64,000 nt of DNA, taken from NCBI GenBank assembly GCA_905215475.1, contig CAJMPW010000001.1:310001-374000 (forward strand), written 5' to 3'. Source of the DNA: CAG-103 sp905215475 (GTDB lineage: Bacteria > Bacillota > Clostridia > Oscillospirales > Oscillospiraceae). Each line of letters begins with the position of its first letter. Position 1 is the first letter of the stretch. Shown here in pieces: positions 50,335 through 57,126 of this stretch. The notes below the pieces were generated by a model, which did no database searches, had not been told where the DNA came from, and was given only the letters and a program-made list of their open reading frames with translations. The position numbers and the translations under genes were made by a program.

Positions 50335-50370
50335 AAAAAAGGACGCATCCGCTTCGGATGCGTCCTTTTT
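50335..50370 (+). terminator. Terminator of the sigma/anti-sigma operon
   Basis: An A6-flanked stem GGACGCATCCG and its complement around CTT, followed by TTTTT. Confidence 0.9.
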
Positions 50371-50388
50371 GCTGCACAAAAAACAGAG

Positions 50389-50416
50389 TATCCCTCCGCC
50401 GCGCGGCGGAGGGATG
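50389..50416 (-). terminator. Terminator of the CsoR-type gene
   Basis: A stem of CCCTCCGCC with GGCGGAGGG around GCGC, extended by GTAT/ATGC. On the minus strand it is followed by CTCTGTTTTTTG, so it faces the plus-strand terminator of the convergent operon. Confidence 0.85.
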
Positions 50417-50425
50417 CTCTTGTGT

Positions 50426-50824
50426 TCAGGTCATGAACTTTTCGATCGCAAGGTTCAGCTCGTCGATGGCCTGCTGGTCGCCGCTCTCCACGGCGTCGGT
50501 CAGGCAGTGGTCGATGTGATCCTTGAGAATGATCTTTGCCGTATTGTTCAGCGCCGAGCGCACGGCTGCAAGCTGGATGAGCACCTCGGAGCAGTCACGC
50601 CCATCCTCGACCATGCGCTTGACCGATTCCAGATGGCCGATCGCGCGCGCCAGGCGATTGATGACCGCCTTGGTCTGCGTGTGCGTGTGTCCGTGCCCAT
50701 GGCTGTGGCCGTGGCCGTGCTCGTGTTCATGCGTATGCGCTTCGCCGCCGTGGCAGTGGGTGATCACGTTTCCGTTTTCATCCACATGCGTGTGCACGCC
50801 TGCGATGTGCTCTTGATCCGCCAT
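50426..50824 (-). CDS. CsoR/FrmR-family metal-sensing repressor with His-rich N-terminus
   Basis: This 132-residue protein has a CsoR-type all-helical core: AVINRLARAIGHLESVKRMVEDGRDCSEVLIQL, then ALNNTAKIILKDHIDHCL. The three Cu(I) ligands of CsoR (Cys in RDCSEV, His and Cys in DHIDHC) are present. The first 45 residues are a His tract (HTHEHEHGHGHSHGHGHTH) that could bind Ni, Zn or Cu. ATG 50824 has GGGAG upstream; an ATG at 50842 lies at the transcription start. No metal exporter is adjacent, so its target is elsewhere or it is autoregulated. Confidence 0.88.
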   Translation of the reverse strand: MADQEHIAGVHTHVDENGNVITHCHGGEAHTHEHEHGHGHSHGHGHTHTQTKAVINRLARAIGHLESVKRMVEDGRDCSEVLIQLAAVRSALNNTAKIILKDHIDHCLTDAVESGDQQAIDELNLAIEKFMT

Positions 50825-50850
50825 GGTATCATCTCCCGTCATGTTTTGCA

Positions 50851-50879
50851 ATTTTACCTTGTTTCGGCCGCTTTGTCAA
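50851..50879 (-). promoter_or_regulatory. Promoter of the CsoR-type gene
   Basis: On the minus strand TTGACA (50879-50874) and TAAAAT (50856-50851) are 17 bases apart. It lies in the short gap after sigK, so csoR need not depend on sporulation. Confidence 0.85.
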
Positions 50880-50889
50880 CGCTGCGCGG

Positions 50890-51582
50890 TCAGTAACCGG
50901 CCGCCAGCAGGGCGGCGCGCAGCTTTTCAATGGCTTTTTTCTCGATGCGCGACACATAGGAACGGCTGATGCCGCAGTGCTGCGCGGTCTCGCGCTGTGT
51001 CAGCGGTTCACCGCCGCCGATGGCGTAGCGCAAGCGGATGATCTCGCGCTCGCGCGTGTCGAGCACCTCGACGATGCAGCGCCGCAGTGCCTGGCTCACC
51101 TCATCCGACTGCAGGCGGGCGTCCATGTCCTCGTCCTCGGACAGAATGTCGATGAGCGACAGACTGTTGCCGTCGCCGTCCGTGTCGAGCACGTCCGAGA
51201 GCAGCGTCTCGGCTGCATTTTTGCGCGTGCTGCGAAAATACATCAGGATCTCGTTTTCTGCGCACCTGCTGGCATAGGTCGCAAGGCGCACGCCCTTATC
51301 CGGACGGTAGGTGTTGATGCCCTTGATGAGTCCGATCGTGCCGATCGAGATCAGGTCGTCCGTGTCGTCGTAATGCGTGTAGTATTTTTTGATGATGTGC
51401 GCCACCAGCCGCAGGTTGTGCTCGATGAGCACGTTGCGCGCCTCCAGATCGCCCTGCAGCCATGCCTCGAGATACTTGCGCTCCTCGGCCTCGCTCAGCG
51501 GGCGCGGAAACGACCCGCCGGGGCTCAGACGCAGCATCAAAAACGCGCTGCTCATCATCAGCATCAGGGTACTGTACAGCAT
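50890..51582 (-). CDS. sigK: Sporulation RNA polymerase sigma factor SigK, uninterrupted
   Basis: This 230-residue protein matches SigK: a hydrophobic pro-sequence (MLYSTLMLMMSSAFLML), then region 2 (RLVAHIIKKYYTHYDDTDDLISIGTIGLIKGINTYRPDKG) and region 4 (TQRETAQHCGISRSYVSRIEKKAIEKL). The pro-region is removed in the mother cell by SpoIVFB in Bacillus. The gene is continuous, with no skin-type element. ATG 51582 follows GGAGGG. No sigma-E promoter could be assigned with confidence in the gap upstream. Confidence 0.9.
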   Translation of the reverse strand: MLYSTLMLMMSSAFLMLRLSPGGSFPRPLSEAEERKYLEAWLQGDLEARNVLIEHNLRLVAHIIKKYYTHYDDTDDLISIGTIGLIKGINTYRPDKGVRLATYASRCAENEILMYFRSTRKNAAETLLSDVLDTDGDGNSLSLIDILSEDEDMDARLQSDEVSQALRRCIVEVLDTREREIIRLRYAIGGGEPLTQRETAQHCGISRSYVSRIEKKAIEKLRAALLAAGY

Positions 51583-51739
51583 TTTCAGCCCTCCGTTTCT
51601 GCCTGAGGTCATTCTATTCGGCGGCGGCACGTACACTTTCCTGACACACAATTATTTGCTTGTGCGCAAATGCTGCACAACAGTGCGTTGATTACTGGAT
51701 GAAAATTGACGGGAAGGCGAAGAAAATTTCCCGACATAC

Positions 51740-51768
51740 TTGACAAAATACCCAAAAAGCGTTAATCT
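51740..51768 (+). promoter_or_regulatory. Strong promoter of the 69-residue orphan
   Basis: A consensus TTGACA (51740-51745) and TAATCT (51763-51768) with a 17-base spacer, and an AT-rich region upstream. The leader contains GCCATTTC ... GAAATGGC (51781-51814), a possible hairpin. Confidence 0.8.
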
Positions 51769-51842
51769 TTGAACAACGAAGCCATTTCAATTGGGATTTG
51801 GGGAAATGGCCAATGTGTTCAAAATTGAAAGGAGAACATATT

Positions 51843-52052
51843 ATGGATTACAAAACTCTGAGTGTTAAGACGTTCATCGAGGACATGAATGGCAAGGAAG
51901 TCATGATGAAGTCCGTTCCGAGCCTGACCAAGTACCCCCTGAAGCTCTTCTACAAGAAGACCGTTGGTGACATCGTGGATCTGGTCCGCAGCAAGAAGCT
52001 CGTTCCGGAAGAAGCCATCCAGGCTTTCATCGCCGACGTCGAGGCGCTCTAA
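51843..52052 (+). CDS. Small conserved-looking protein of unknown function (69 residues)
   Basis: This 69-residue protein has no membrane segment, Cys or signal peptide. It begins MDYKTLSVKTFIEDMNGKE, has a basic centre (TKYPLKLFYKKTVGD), and ends in an acidic amphipathic helix (EEAIQAFIADVEAL). AAAGGAG precedes the ATG, with its own strong promoter and a 12-bp terminator. Codon use is poorer in GC than the surroundings (TTC, AAG, CTG, GAA favoured), as in ftsZ, which suggests high expression. I recognise no family. Confidence 0.7.
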   Translation: MDYKTLSVKTFIEDMNGKEVMMKSVPSLTKYPLKLFYKKTVGDIVDLVRSKKLVPEEAIQAFIADVEAL

Positions 52053-52069
52053 GTTATTCGATTAGGTGT

Positions 52070-52103
52070 GATCCCCCTGCCGAGCGGCAGGGGGATCTTT
52101 TTT
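52070..52103 (+). terminator. Terminator of the 69-residue orphan
   Basis: GATCCCCCTGCC pairs with GGCAGGGGGATC around GAGC, followed by T6. Confidence 0.92.
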
Positions 52104-52156
52104 GCGCTTTTTGGTTTACATAATATTCGTCACGAACGAAATAATTGAAAAAATGC

Positions 52157-52185
52157 TTGCGTGGCGGGCGGCATTGTGCTATAAC
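52157..52185 (+). promoter_or_regulatory. Promoter of the AbrB-ABC operon
   Basis: TTGCGT (52157-52162) and TATAAC (52180-52185) with a 17-base spacer and TGC before the -10 (extended -10). Confidence 0.75.
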
Positions 52186-52209
52186 GTAAGAAAAGTAATA
52201 CAAGTTATA
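52180..52209 (+). promoter_or_regulatory. Inverted repeat over the -10 box, candidate AbrB-type operator
   Basis: TATAAC (52180-52185) is mirrored by GTTATA (52204-52209) with 18 bases between. The left half is the -10 box itself, so a bound regulator would block transcription. The regulator gene starts 15 bases downstream. Confidence 0.4.
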
Positions 52210-52224
52210 CCGGAGGTGACGCAT

Positions 52225-52518
52225 ATGCAGTCCATGCAGGACAAATTTATGGCCACGGTGCGCATCGGCCCGAAGGGACAGATCGTGATCCCGAAGGAGG
52301 TGCGCGATATGTTCGGCCTCGCGCCGGGCGATTCGCTCATTCTGCTGGCCGACCGCGAGCGCGGCATCGCGCTGCAGAGCAGCAGCTATTATGATCGGTT
52401 CGTGCGCGCAGTGTTCGATCAGGGCGCAAAGGCCGCGGCGCCGGATGTGCCGGAGGAGGAGACGCAGGTGTTTGCTGCCGCGCTCGCGCAGGAGCTGAAG
52501 CGGGAGGAAGAGCAATGA
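52225..52518 (+). CDS. AbrB/MazE/SpoVT-family DNA-binding regulator
   Basis: This 97-residue protein has an N-terminal swapped-hairpin AbrB domain (VRIGPKGQIVIPKEVRDMFGLAPGDSLILLAD, residues 11-42) and a short helical tail. It probably represses the ABC exporter genes it precedes. ATG 52225 follows CGGAGGTG. It overlaps the ATPase gene by four bases (ATGA). Such small ABC exporters are more often controlled by GntR (YtrA-type) proteins. Confidence 0.9.
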   Translation: MQSMQDKFMATVRIGPKGQIVIPKEVRDMFGLAPGDSLILLADRERGIALQSSSYYDRFVRAVFDQGAKAAAPDVPEEETQVFAAALAQELKREEEQ

Positions 52519-53264
52519 GTATGCTCAAAGTGGAGGGGCTGTGCAAGACATACCCGGCGTTTCGGCTGCGCGGCGTGTCGTTTGCCGTTGAGCCGGGCGC
52601 GATCATGGGCTTCATCGGCCGCAACGGTGCCGGAAAGAGCACGACCATCAAGGCTATGCTCAACCTCGTGCATCCGGACAGCGGCCGCGTGACGATGTTC
52701 GGTCGGGATTTTTATGCCGATGAGCCCGCCTGTAAGCAGCAGCTTGGCGTAGTGCTCGGCGGCGTGGATTTTTACCCGAACCGGAAGCTCGGTGTCATCA
52801 CGGATGTGACACGGCGGTTTTACGCCGGCTGGGATGAGGAAAAATACCGGCACTACCTGTCGCTGTTCGCACTCGACGAGACGAAGAAGGTCTCGCAGCT
52901 CTCGTCCGGTATGCGCGTGAAATATATGCTCGCGCTTGCGCTCTCGCACGATGCGCGCCTGCTCATTCTTGATGAGCCGACGAGCGGGCTCGACCCCGTG
53001 TCGCGCGACGAGCTCATGGAGCTTTTTCGCGGCGTGGTGCAAAGCGGTGAGCGCAGCATCCTGTTTTCGACGCACATCACGTCCGATCTGGAAAAATGCG
53101 CCTCGCATATCACGATGGTCAAGGACGGGGAGATCCTGCGCAGCGACGCGTGTGACGGCTTTCTCGCGCACTATCGCGCGCAGCTCGGCGACGAGACGCT
53201 CTCGCTCGAGGATATTCTCGTGCGCGTGGAAAGGAGAAGCTATGACGGCAAAGATTTTCTGTAA
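52515..53264 (+). CDS. ABC transporter ATP-binding protein (BcrA/YtrB-like)
   Basis: This 249-residue ATPase has Walker A GRNGAGKST near 36, signature LSSGMRVK near 132 (variant of LSGGQ) and Walker B LLILDEPTSGLDP near 150. LSSGM instead of LSGGQ is common in the BcrA/YtrB group of exporter ATPases. It pairs with the permease that follows, overlapping it by 23 bases. Confidence 0.92.
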   Translation: MSMLKVEGLCKTYPAFRLRGVSFAVEPGAIMGFIGRNGAGKSTTIKAMLNLVHPDSGRVTMFGRDFYADEPACKQQLGVVLGGVDFYPNRKLGVITDVTRRFYAGWDEEKYRHYLSLFALDETKKVSQLSSGMRVKYMLALALSHDARLLILDEPTSGLDPVSRDELMELFRGVVQSGERSILFSTHITSDLEKCASHITMVKDGEILRSDACDGFLAHYRAQLGDETLSLEDILVRVERRSYDGKDFL

Positions 53265-53892
53265 GGATCTGCGCCTTGCGGCGCATCCGATGATGTATGT
53301 GTTCGCGCTCTTCGGTGTGATGCTGCTCATCCCGAGCTATCCGTACACGGTCGTGTTTTTCTACGGGCTGCTCGGTATCTTCTTCACCTTTCTCAACGGA
53401 CGCGAGAATAAGGACGTCTATTACTGTGCCGTGCTGCCGGTCACGAAGCGTGAGCAGGTGTGCGCCCGCACGTGGCTGGTCGTGGCGGTCGAGCTGACGG
53501 AGCTCGTGCTTGCGGTGCCGTTTGCGGTCTTGTCGGTGCGCATCAATCCCAACGGCACGAACCTTGCGGGCATCGATGCAAACGTGGCGCTCTTCGGCGC
53601 GGTGCTGCTCATTTTCGGCGTGTTCAACGCGGTGTTCCTGCCGGCGTTTTATAAGACCGCGGTGCGCGTCGGACGCTCGTTTCTGCTGGCGATCATTCCG
53701 ACGGCGGTGCTGATGGCGCTGGTTGAGGCGCTGTCGCATTTCCCGGTCGTCGGACCGTATCTCGATGCGGTAGATGCGGCCGGTCAGGTGCGTCAGCTTC
53801 CGGTGCTGGCTGCGGGCGCGGCGGCGTTTGCGCTGCTGTCGTGGCTGGCTTTCCGGAGGGCGGCGAAAAACTATGCGCGCGTCGATCTGTGA
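53242..53892 (+). CDS. ABC-2-type permease
   Basis: This 216-residue protein has six hydrophobic segments and a KDLRLAAHPMMYV start typical of small ABC-2 permeases. FTFLNGRENKDVYYCAVLPVTKREQV near 45-70 is a conserved cytoplasmic loop of the family (DUF3169/ABC2 type). With the ATPase it forms an exporter, perhaps for a lipid or antimicrobial peptide. Substrate is unknown. ATG 53242 follows AAAGGAG. Confidence 0.85.
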   Translation: MTAKIFCKDLRLAAHPMMYVFALFGVMLLIPSYPYTVVFFYGLLGIFFTFLNGRENKDVYYCAVLPVTKREQVCARTWLVVAVELTELVLAVPFAVLSVRINPNGTNLAGIDANVALFGAVLLIFGVFNAVFLPAFYKTAVRVGRSFLLAIIPTAVLMALVEALSHFPVVGPYLDAVDAAGQVRQLPVLAAGAAAFALLSWLAFRRAAKNYARVDL

Positions 53893-53900
53893 CGGGGGAC

Positions 53901-53929
53901 TTGCCGGAACGCGAAAAATATGCTATTGT
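53901..53929 (+). promoter_or_regulatory. Promoter of the VanY-type carboxypeptidase gene
   Basis: TTGCCG (53901-53906) and TATTGT (53924-53929) with a 17-base spacer and TGC before the -10 (extended -10). Confidence 0.65.
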
Positions 53930-53930
53930 G

Positions 53931-53970
53931 AAAAGCGGCTCTTTCGAGCTGCTTTTCATTTTTGTTTTTA
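53931..53970 (+). terminator. Terminator-like hairpin at the start of the VanY-type transcript
   Basis: AAAAGC-G-GCTC pairs with GAGC-T-GCTTTT around TTTC, followed by CATTTTTGTTTTTA. It can end the ABC operon, but it lies just downstream of the VanY-gene promoter and would be part of that leader. Confidence 0.65.
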
Positions 53971-53986
53971 TCCGGGAGGGATCTGC

Positions 53987-54748
53987 ATGAAGAACAAACG
54001 TCTCTGGCTGTCGGTGGCGCTGACGGTGCTGGTCGTCGTGTGCGCCATGCTCATTCTCTCGCGCATCAACGAGGCACGCAGCAACGCCGTGCCCACCGCA
54101 CCGACGGATCTGATCCTTCCGCCGGATATGCAGACGACGGCGGCGCCGACCCAGAAGACCTATGATGACCTGCCGGATGTGGATATCTCCTCGTGGGAAT
54201 ATCTCATTGCCAGTCAGGCGCATAATATCAACGAGTACGTGCCGGACGTGAGCAAGATCAGCGGCTCGCAGTCCACGTTCGATTCCCGTGCGGTGGATGC
54301 GCTCAACGCACTGCTCAAGGCGGCGCGCAGCGCCGGGTGGAGTCCTTATATCTATTGTTCCTACCGCCCGTACCTGACGCAGAAGCAGCAGTACGAAAAT
54401 CAGGTCGCTGAATTTATGCGCAGCGGCGACACGCGCGACGAGGCGGAGACGGCGGCGGCGCGCATCGCGGCGCCTCCCGGCACGAGCGACCACCAGACCG
54501 GCCTCGGCGCGGACGTGGTCGACCAGTACTATGACTCGCTGAGCGTGGAAAAGGTCAATGCGCGCTTCCTGAGCTGGCTTGCCGACAACTGTGCGGACTA
54601 CGGCTTCGTCATCCGCTACCCGGCGGACAAGGTCAGCATCACCGGCCGCAACGAGCCGTGGCACGTGCGCTACGTCGGTGAGGCGGCGGCGAAGTTCATG
54701 ACCGAGCACAACCTCTGCCTGGAGGAATTCGTGGCGCTGTACCAGTAA
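53987..54748 (+). CDS. D-alanyl-D-alanine carboxypeptidase, M15B (VanY/DdcY-type)
   Basis: This 253-residue protein has a membrane anchor (about 6-25), a Thr/Pro linker and an M15B domain. The zinc ligands are in TSDHQTGLGADVVD (His and Asp near 165-173) and in EPWHVRYVG (His near 225); SYRPYLTQKQQYEN near 126 is also typical. The enzyme trims the last D-Ala from stem peptides; nothing here shows a link to glycopeptide resistance. GGGAGGG precedes the ATG. Confidence 0.9.
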   Translation: MKNKRLWLSVALTVLVVVCAMLILSRINEARSNAVPTAPTDLILPPDMQTTAAPTQKTYDDLPDVDISSWEYLIASQAHNINEYVPDVSKISGSQSTFDSRAVDALNALLKAARSAGWSPYIYCSYRPYLTQKQQYENQVAEFMRSGDTRDEAETAAARIAAPPGTSDHQTGLGADVVDQYYDSLSVEKVNARFLSWLADNCADYGFVIRYPADKVSITGRNEPWHVRYVGEAAAKFMTEHNLCLEEFVALYQ

Positions 54749-54772
54749 GTGCCCCGCCGCACAAAAAAAGGC

Positions 54773-54801
54773 TTGCATTGTGGGTCACGGGATGGTATGA
54801 T
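54773..54801 (+). promoter_or_regulatory. Promoter of the rimP-nusA-infB-ribF operon
   Basis: TTGCAT (54773-54778) and TATGAT (54796-54801) with a 17-base spacer. Confidence 0.8.
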
Positions 54802-54830
54802 ATTGCCGTACGAAGGAAGCAGGATTTGAC

Positions 54831-54858
54831 AGAGTGGGCACCCGCCCACTCTTTTTCT
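54831..54858 (+). promoter_or_regulatory. Attenuator-like hairpin in the rimP leader
   Basis: AGAGTGGGC pairs with GCCCACTCT around ACCC, followed by TTTTCTT, inside the leader between promoter and rimP. Similar AGAGTGGG/CCCACTCT hairpins lie before rimP in many Firmicutes. It looks like an intrinsic terminator that the operon must read through, possibly regulated by NusA. Confidence 0.7.
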
Positions 54859-54897
54859 TGATGTCTTTCGAAGTGTCAGAAAATGGAATGGTGATGT

Positions 54898-55353
54898 ATG
54901 AGTAAATTGACAGACGCTGTCCTCGCGCTGGCCGAGCCTGTGGCCGCGCAGCAGGGATGCGAGATCTGGGACGTGGAATACGTCAAGGAGGCGGGCAGCC
55001 GCTATCTGCGTGTGTACATCGACAAGCCGGACGGCGTGTCGATCCAGGACTGTGAGAATTTCAGCCGGGCGCTCGATCCGATCCTCGACGAGGCTGACCC
55101 CATTCCCGACAGCTATGTGTTCGAGGTGTCGTCCGCGGGTGCGGAGCGGCAGCTCAAACGACCGGGCGATTTTGCGCGTTTTCTCGGTGCGCAGGTCGAG
55201 GTGCGGCTCTATCAGCCGGTGGACGGCAGCAAGGTGCACATCGGCACGCTCGAGCAGTATGACAACGGGGACGTGACCGTCTCGGACGGCAAGAACAGCC
55301 GTGTCTTTCAAAAATCCGCCATCGCACAGGTGCGCCTGCACCTGACCATATAA
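54898..55353 (+). CDS. rimP: Ribosome maturation factor RimP
   Basis: This 151-residue protein has the RimP pattern: CEIWDVEYVKEAGSRYLRVYID near 20-41, then DCENFSRALDPILDE and YVFEVSSAGAERQLKRPGDFARFLG. It assists 30S subunit assembly. Length and position before nusA are standard. Confidence 0.95.
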   Translation: MSKLTDAVLALAEPVAAQQGCEIWDVEYVKEAGSRYLRVYIDKPDGVSIQDCENFSRALDPILDEADPIPDSYVFEVSSAGAERQLKRPGDFARFLGAQVEVRLYQPVDGSKVHIGTLEQYDNGDVTVSDGKNSRVFQKSAIAQVRLHLTI

Positions 55354-55370
55354 GGAAAGGGAATTCGACC

Positions 55371-56423
55371 ATGAACGCAGAATTTTTTGATGCAGTTGCA
55401 GATATTGAAAAGGAAAAGGGCATCCCGCGCGAATATATGTACGAGAAGATCCGCCAGGCCATGCTGACGGCGTTCCGCAAGGACACGCCCGACTGTGAGG
55501 ACAATGTGGAGGTCATTCTCGACGAGACGAAAAAGAAGATCGAGATGGTCGTCAAAAAGACGGTCGTCGAGCGCGTCATCGACCCCTATGTTGAGATCAG
55601 CGAAGAGGCGGCGCACCGCATCAGCAAGCGCGCCAAGGTCGGCGACATCGTCAGCGTCCCGGTCGAGACCAAGCAGTTTGGCCGCATCGCGGCGCAGGCT
55701 GCAAAGCAGGTCATCATCCAGGGTATCCGCGAGGCGGAGCGCGGCATGATCTATGAGGAGTTCAACTCCAAGGAGCATGAGATCCTCACCGGCGTTGTCA
55801 ATAAGATCGATCCGCGCACCGGCTGCGCGTTTTTGAAGATCAGCTCCAACTCCGACTATACCGAGGCCATGCTTGCCCCGGCGGAGTGCATCCGCGGTGA
55901 GGTGCTGCACGAGGGCGACCGCATCAAGGTCTACGTCGTCGAAGTGCGCAACAGCGCGCGCGGACCGCAGGTGCTCATCAGCCGCACGCATCCGGGTCTG
56001 GTCAAGCGCCTGTTCGAGCTCGAAGTGCCGGAGATCTTTGACGGCACGGTCGAGATCAAGTCCATCGCCCGCGAGGCCGGCAGCCGCACGAAGATGGCTG
56101 TCTGGGCGGAGGATCCGGTCATCGATCCGATCGGCGCGTGCGTCGGTCCGAAGGGCGGCCGTGTTGCGAGCGTCGTCAACGAGCTCGGCGGCGAGAAGAT
56201 CGACATCGTCAAGTACAGCGAGGTGCCGGAGGAATTCATCGCGGCCGCGCTCGCACCGTCCGAGGTGCTGGAGGTGACGCTGCTCGACGAGGGTAAGAGC
56301 TGCCGCGTCATCGTGCCGGATAATCAGCTCTCGCTGGCCATTGGCAAGGAGGGGCAGAATGCCCGCCTGGCCGCCAAGCTCACCGGCTATAAGATCGACA
56401 TCAAGCCCGAGAGCGAGGCATAA
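55371..56423 (+). CDS. nusA: Transcription termination/antitermination protein NusA
   Basis: This 350-residue protein has an N-terminal RNA polymerase-binding domain (1-125), S1 domain (130-200, LTGVVNKIDPRTGCAFLKI), and two KH domains (ARGPQVLISRTHPGLVKRLF and GPKGGRVASVVNELGGEKIDIVKYS). It lacks C-terminal acidic repeats, as in other Firmicutes. It acts on pausing and termination. Confidence 0.96.
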   Translation: MNAEFFDAVADIEKEKGIPREYMYEKIRQAMLTAFRKDTPDCEDNVEVILDETKKKIEMVVKKTVVERVIDPYVEISEEAAHRISKRAKVGDIVSVPVETKQFGRIAAQAAKQVIIQGIREAERGMIYEEFNSKEHEILTGVVNKIDPRTGCAFLKISSNSDYTEAMLAPAECIRGEVLHEGDRIKVYVVEVRNSARGPQVLISRTHPGLVKRLFELEVPEIFDGTVEIKSIAREAGSRTKMAVWAEDPVIDPIGACVGPKGGRVASVVNELGGEKIDIVKYSEVPEEFIAAALAPSEVLEVTLLDEGKSCRVIVPDNQLSLAIGKEGQNARLAAKLTGYKIDIKPESEA

Positions 56424-56444
56424 TGCGAAAGGAGGCAGTCACCC

Positions 56445-56717
56445 ATGCCCAAGTCCATTCCCCAGCGGCAGTGCGTCGGCTGCCGTGAAAAGAAACCCAA
56501 GCCGGAGCTCATCCGGGTGGTGCGCGCGCCGGAGGGGGGCATCTCGCTCGATGCGCGCGGCAAGGCGGCGGGGCGCGGCGCGTATCTGTGCCCGAATCCC
56601 GAGTGCCTGAAAAAGGCGCGCAGGAGCCGTGCGCTCGAGCGCGCGTTCGATGCGCCGATCCCGGCGGAGATCTATGAGCAGCTCACAGCGGAACTGGAGG
56701 TGCTCCAACACGGATAA
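56445..56717 (+). CDS. rnpM: RNase P modulator RnpM (YlxR)
   Basis: This 90-residue protein has the YlxR motifs RQCVGCREKKPKPELIRVVR near 8-27 and GRGAYLCPNPECLKKA near 44-59. In Bacillus YlxR binds RNase P RNA and modulates its activity. It sits between nusA and ylxQ as usual and overlaps ylxQ by 44 bases. Confidence 0.93.
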   Translation: MPKSIPQRQCVGCREKKPKPELIRVVRAPEGGISLDARGKAAGRGAYLCPNPECLKKARRSRALERAFDAPIPAEIYEQLTAELEVLQHG

Positions 56718-57126
56718 AGCAGCCAACTATCTCGGCCTCATGCGCAAGGCCGGGCGCATCGCGCTCGGCGAGTATGACGCCGGAGCGGCGGCGCGCGCCG
56801 GGCAGGCGTGCCTGGTGCTGCTGGCGCAGGACGCGTCGGACAATGCGCGCAAGCGCGCCGAGGGCTTTGCTTACACCGCGCAGGCGCCGCTGCTGCGTCT
56901 GCCGTATACGAAGCAGGCGCTCTCCGAGCGGCTCGGCAAGACCGGCTGCGCCATCGCTGCCGTCACCGATCCGGGGCTTGCAAAGGCCTTTGTGTCCGCG
57001 CTGGCACAGGCAGATCCGGAGCAGTACAGCAACACGGCGGCAGCGCTTGCCGCAAAGACGATATCAGACAAGGGCACGGCGCAGTCAAGCGGCGGGCGCC
57101 ACGGTAAGAGGAGGAAACAAGTATGA
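56674..57126 (+). CDS. L7Ae/L30e-family RNA-binding protein (YlxQ-like)
   Basis: This protein of about 150 residues has an L7Ae-type core (NYLGLMRKAGRIALGEYDAG ... CLVLLAQDASDNARKRA), about residues 18-105, and a basic tail (GGRHGKRRKQV). The fold binds kink-turn RNA; the precise partner in Firmicutes is unclear. The start at 56674 is tentative: CGGAG lies close upstream and it overlaps rnpM. No ATG/GTG/TTG lies nearer to the core except the internal Met of LMRKAG. It overlaps infB by four bases. Confidence 0.85.
   Translation: MSSSQRNWRCSNTDKAANYLGLMRKAGRIALGEYDAGAAARAGQACLVLLAQDASDNARKRAEGFAYTAQAPLLRLPYTKQALSERLGKTGCAIAAVTDPGLAKAFVSALAQADPEQYSNTAAALAAKTISDKGTAQSSGGRHGKRRKQV

Noticed and set aside
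51583..51640. Sigma-E-type promoter before sigK
   Set aside because: AATAGAAT resembles part of a sigma-E -10, but no matching -35 was found at the right distance.
53987..54748. VanY-type gene as part of a glycopeptide resistance cluster
   Set aside because: No vanH, vanA/B, vanX or two-component genes are nearby. Housekeeping M15B carboxypeptidases look the same.
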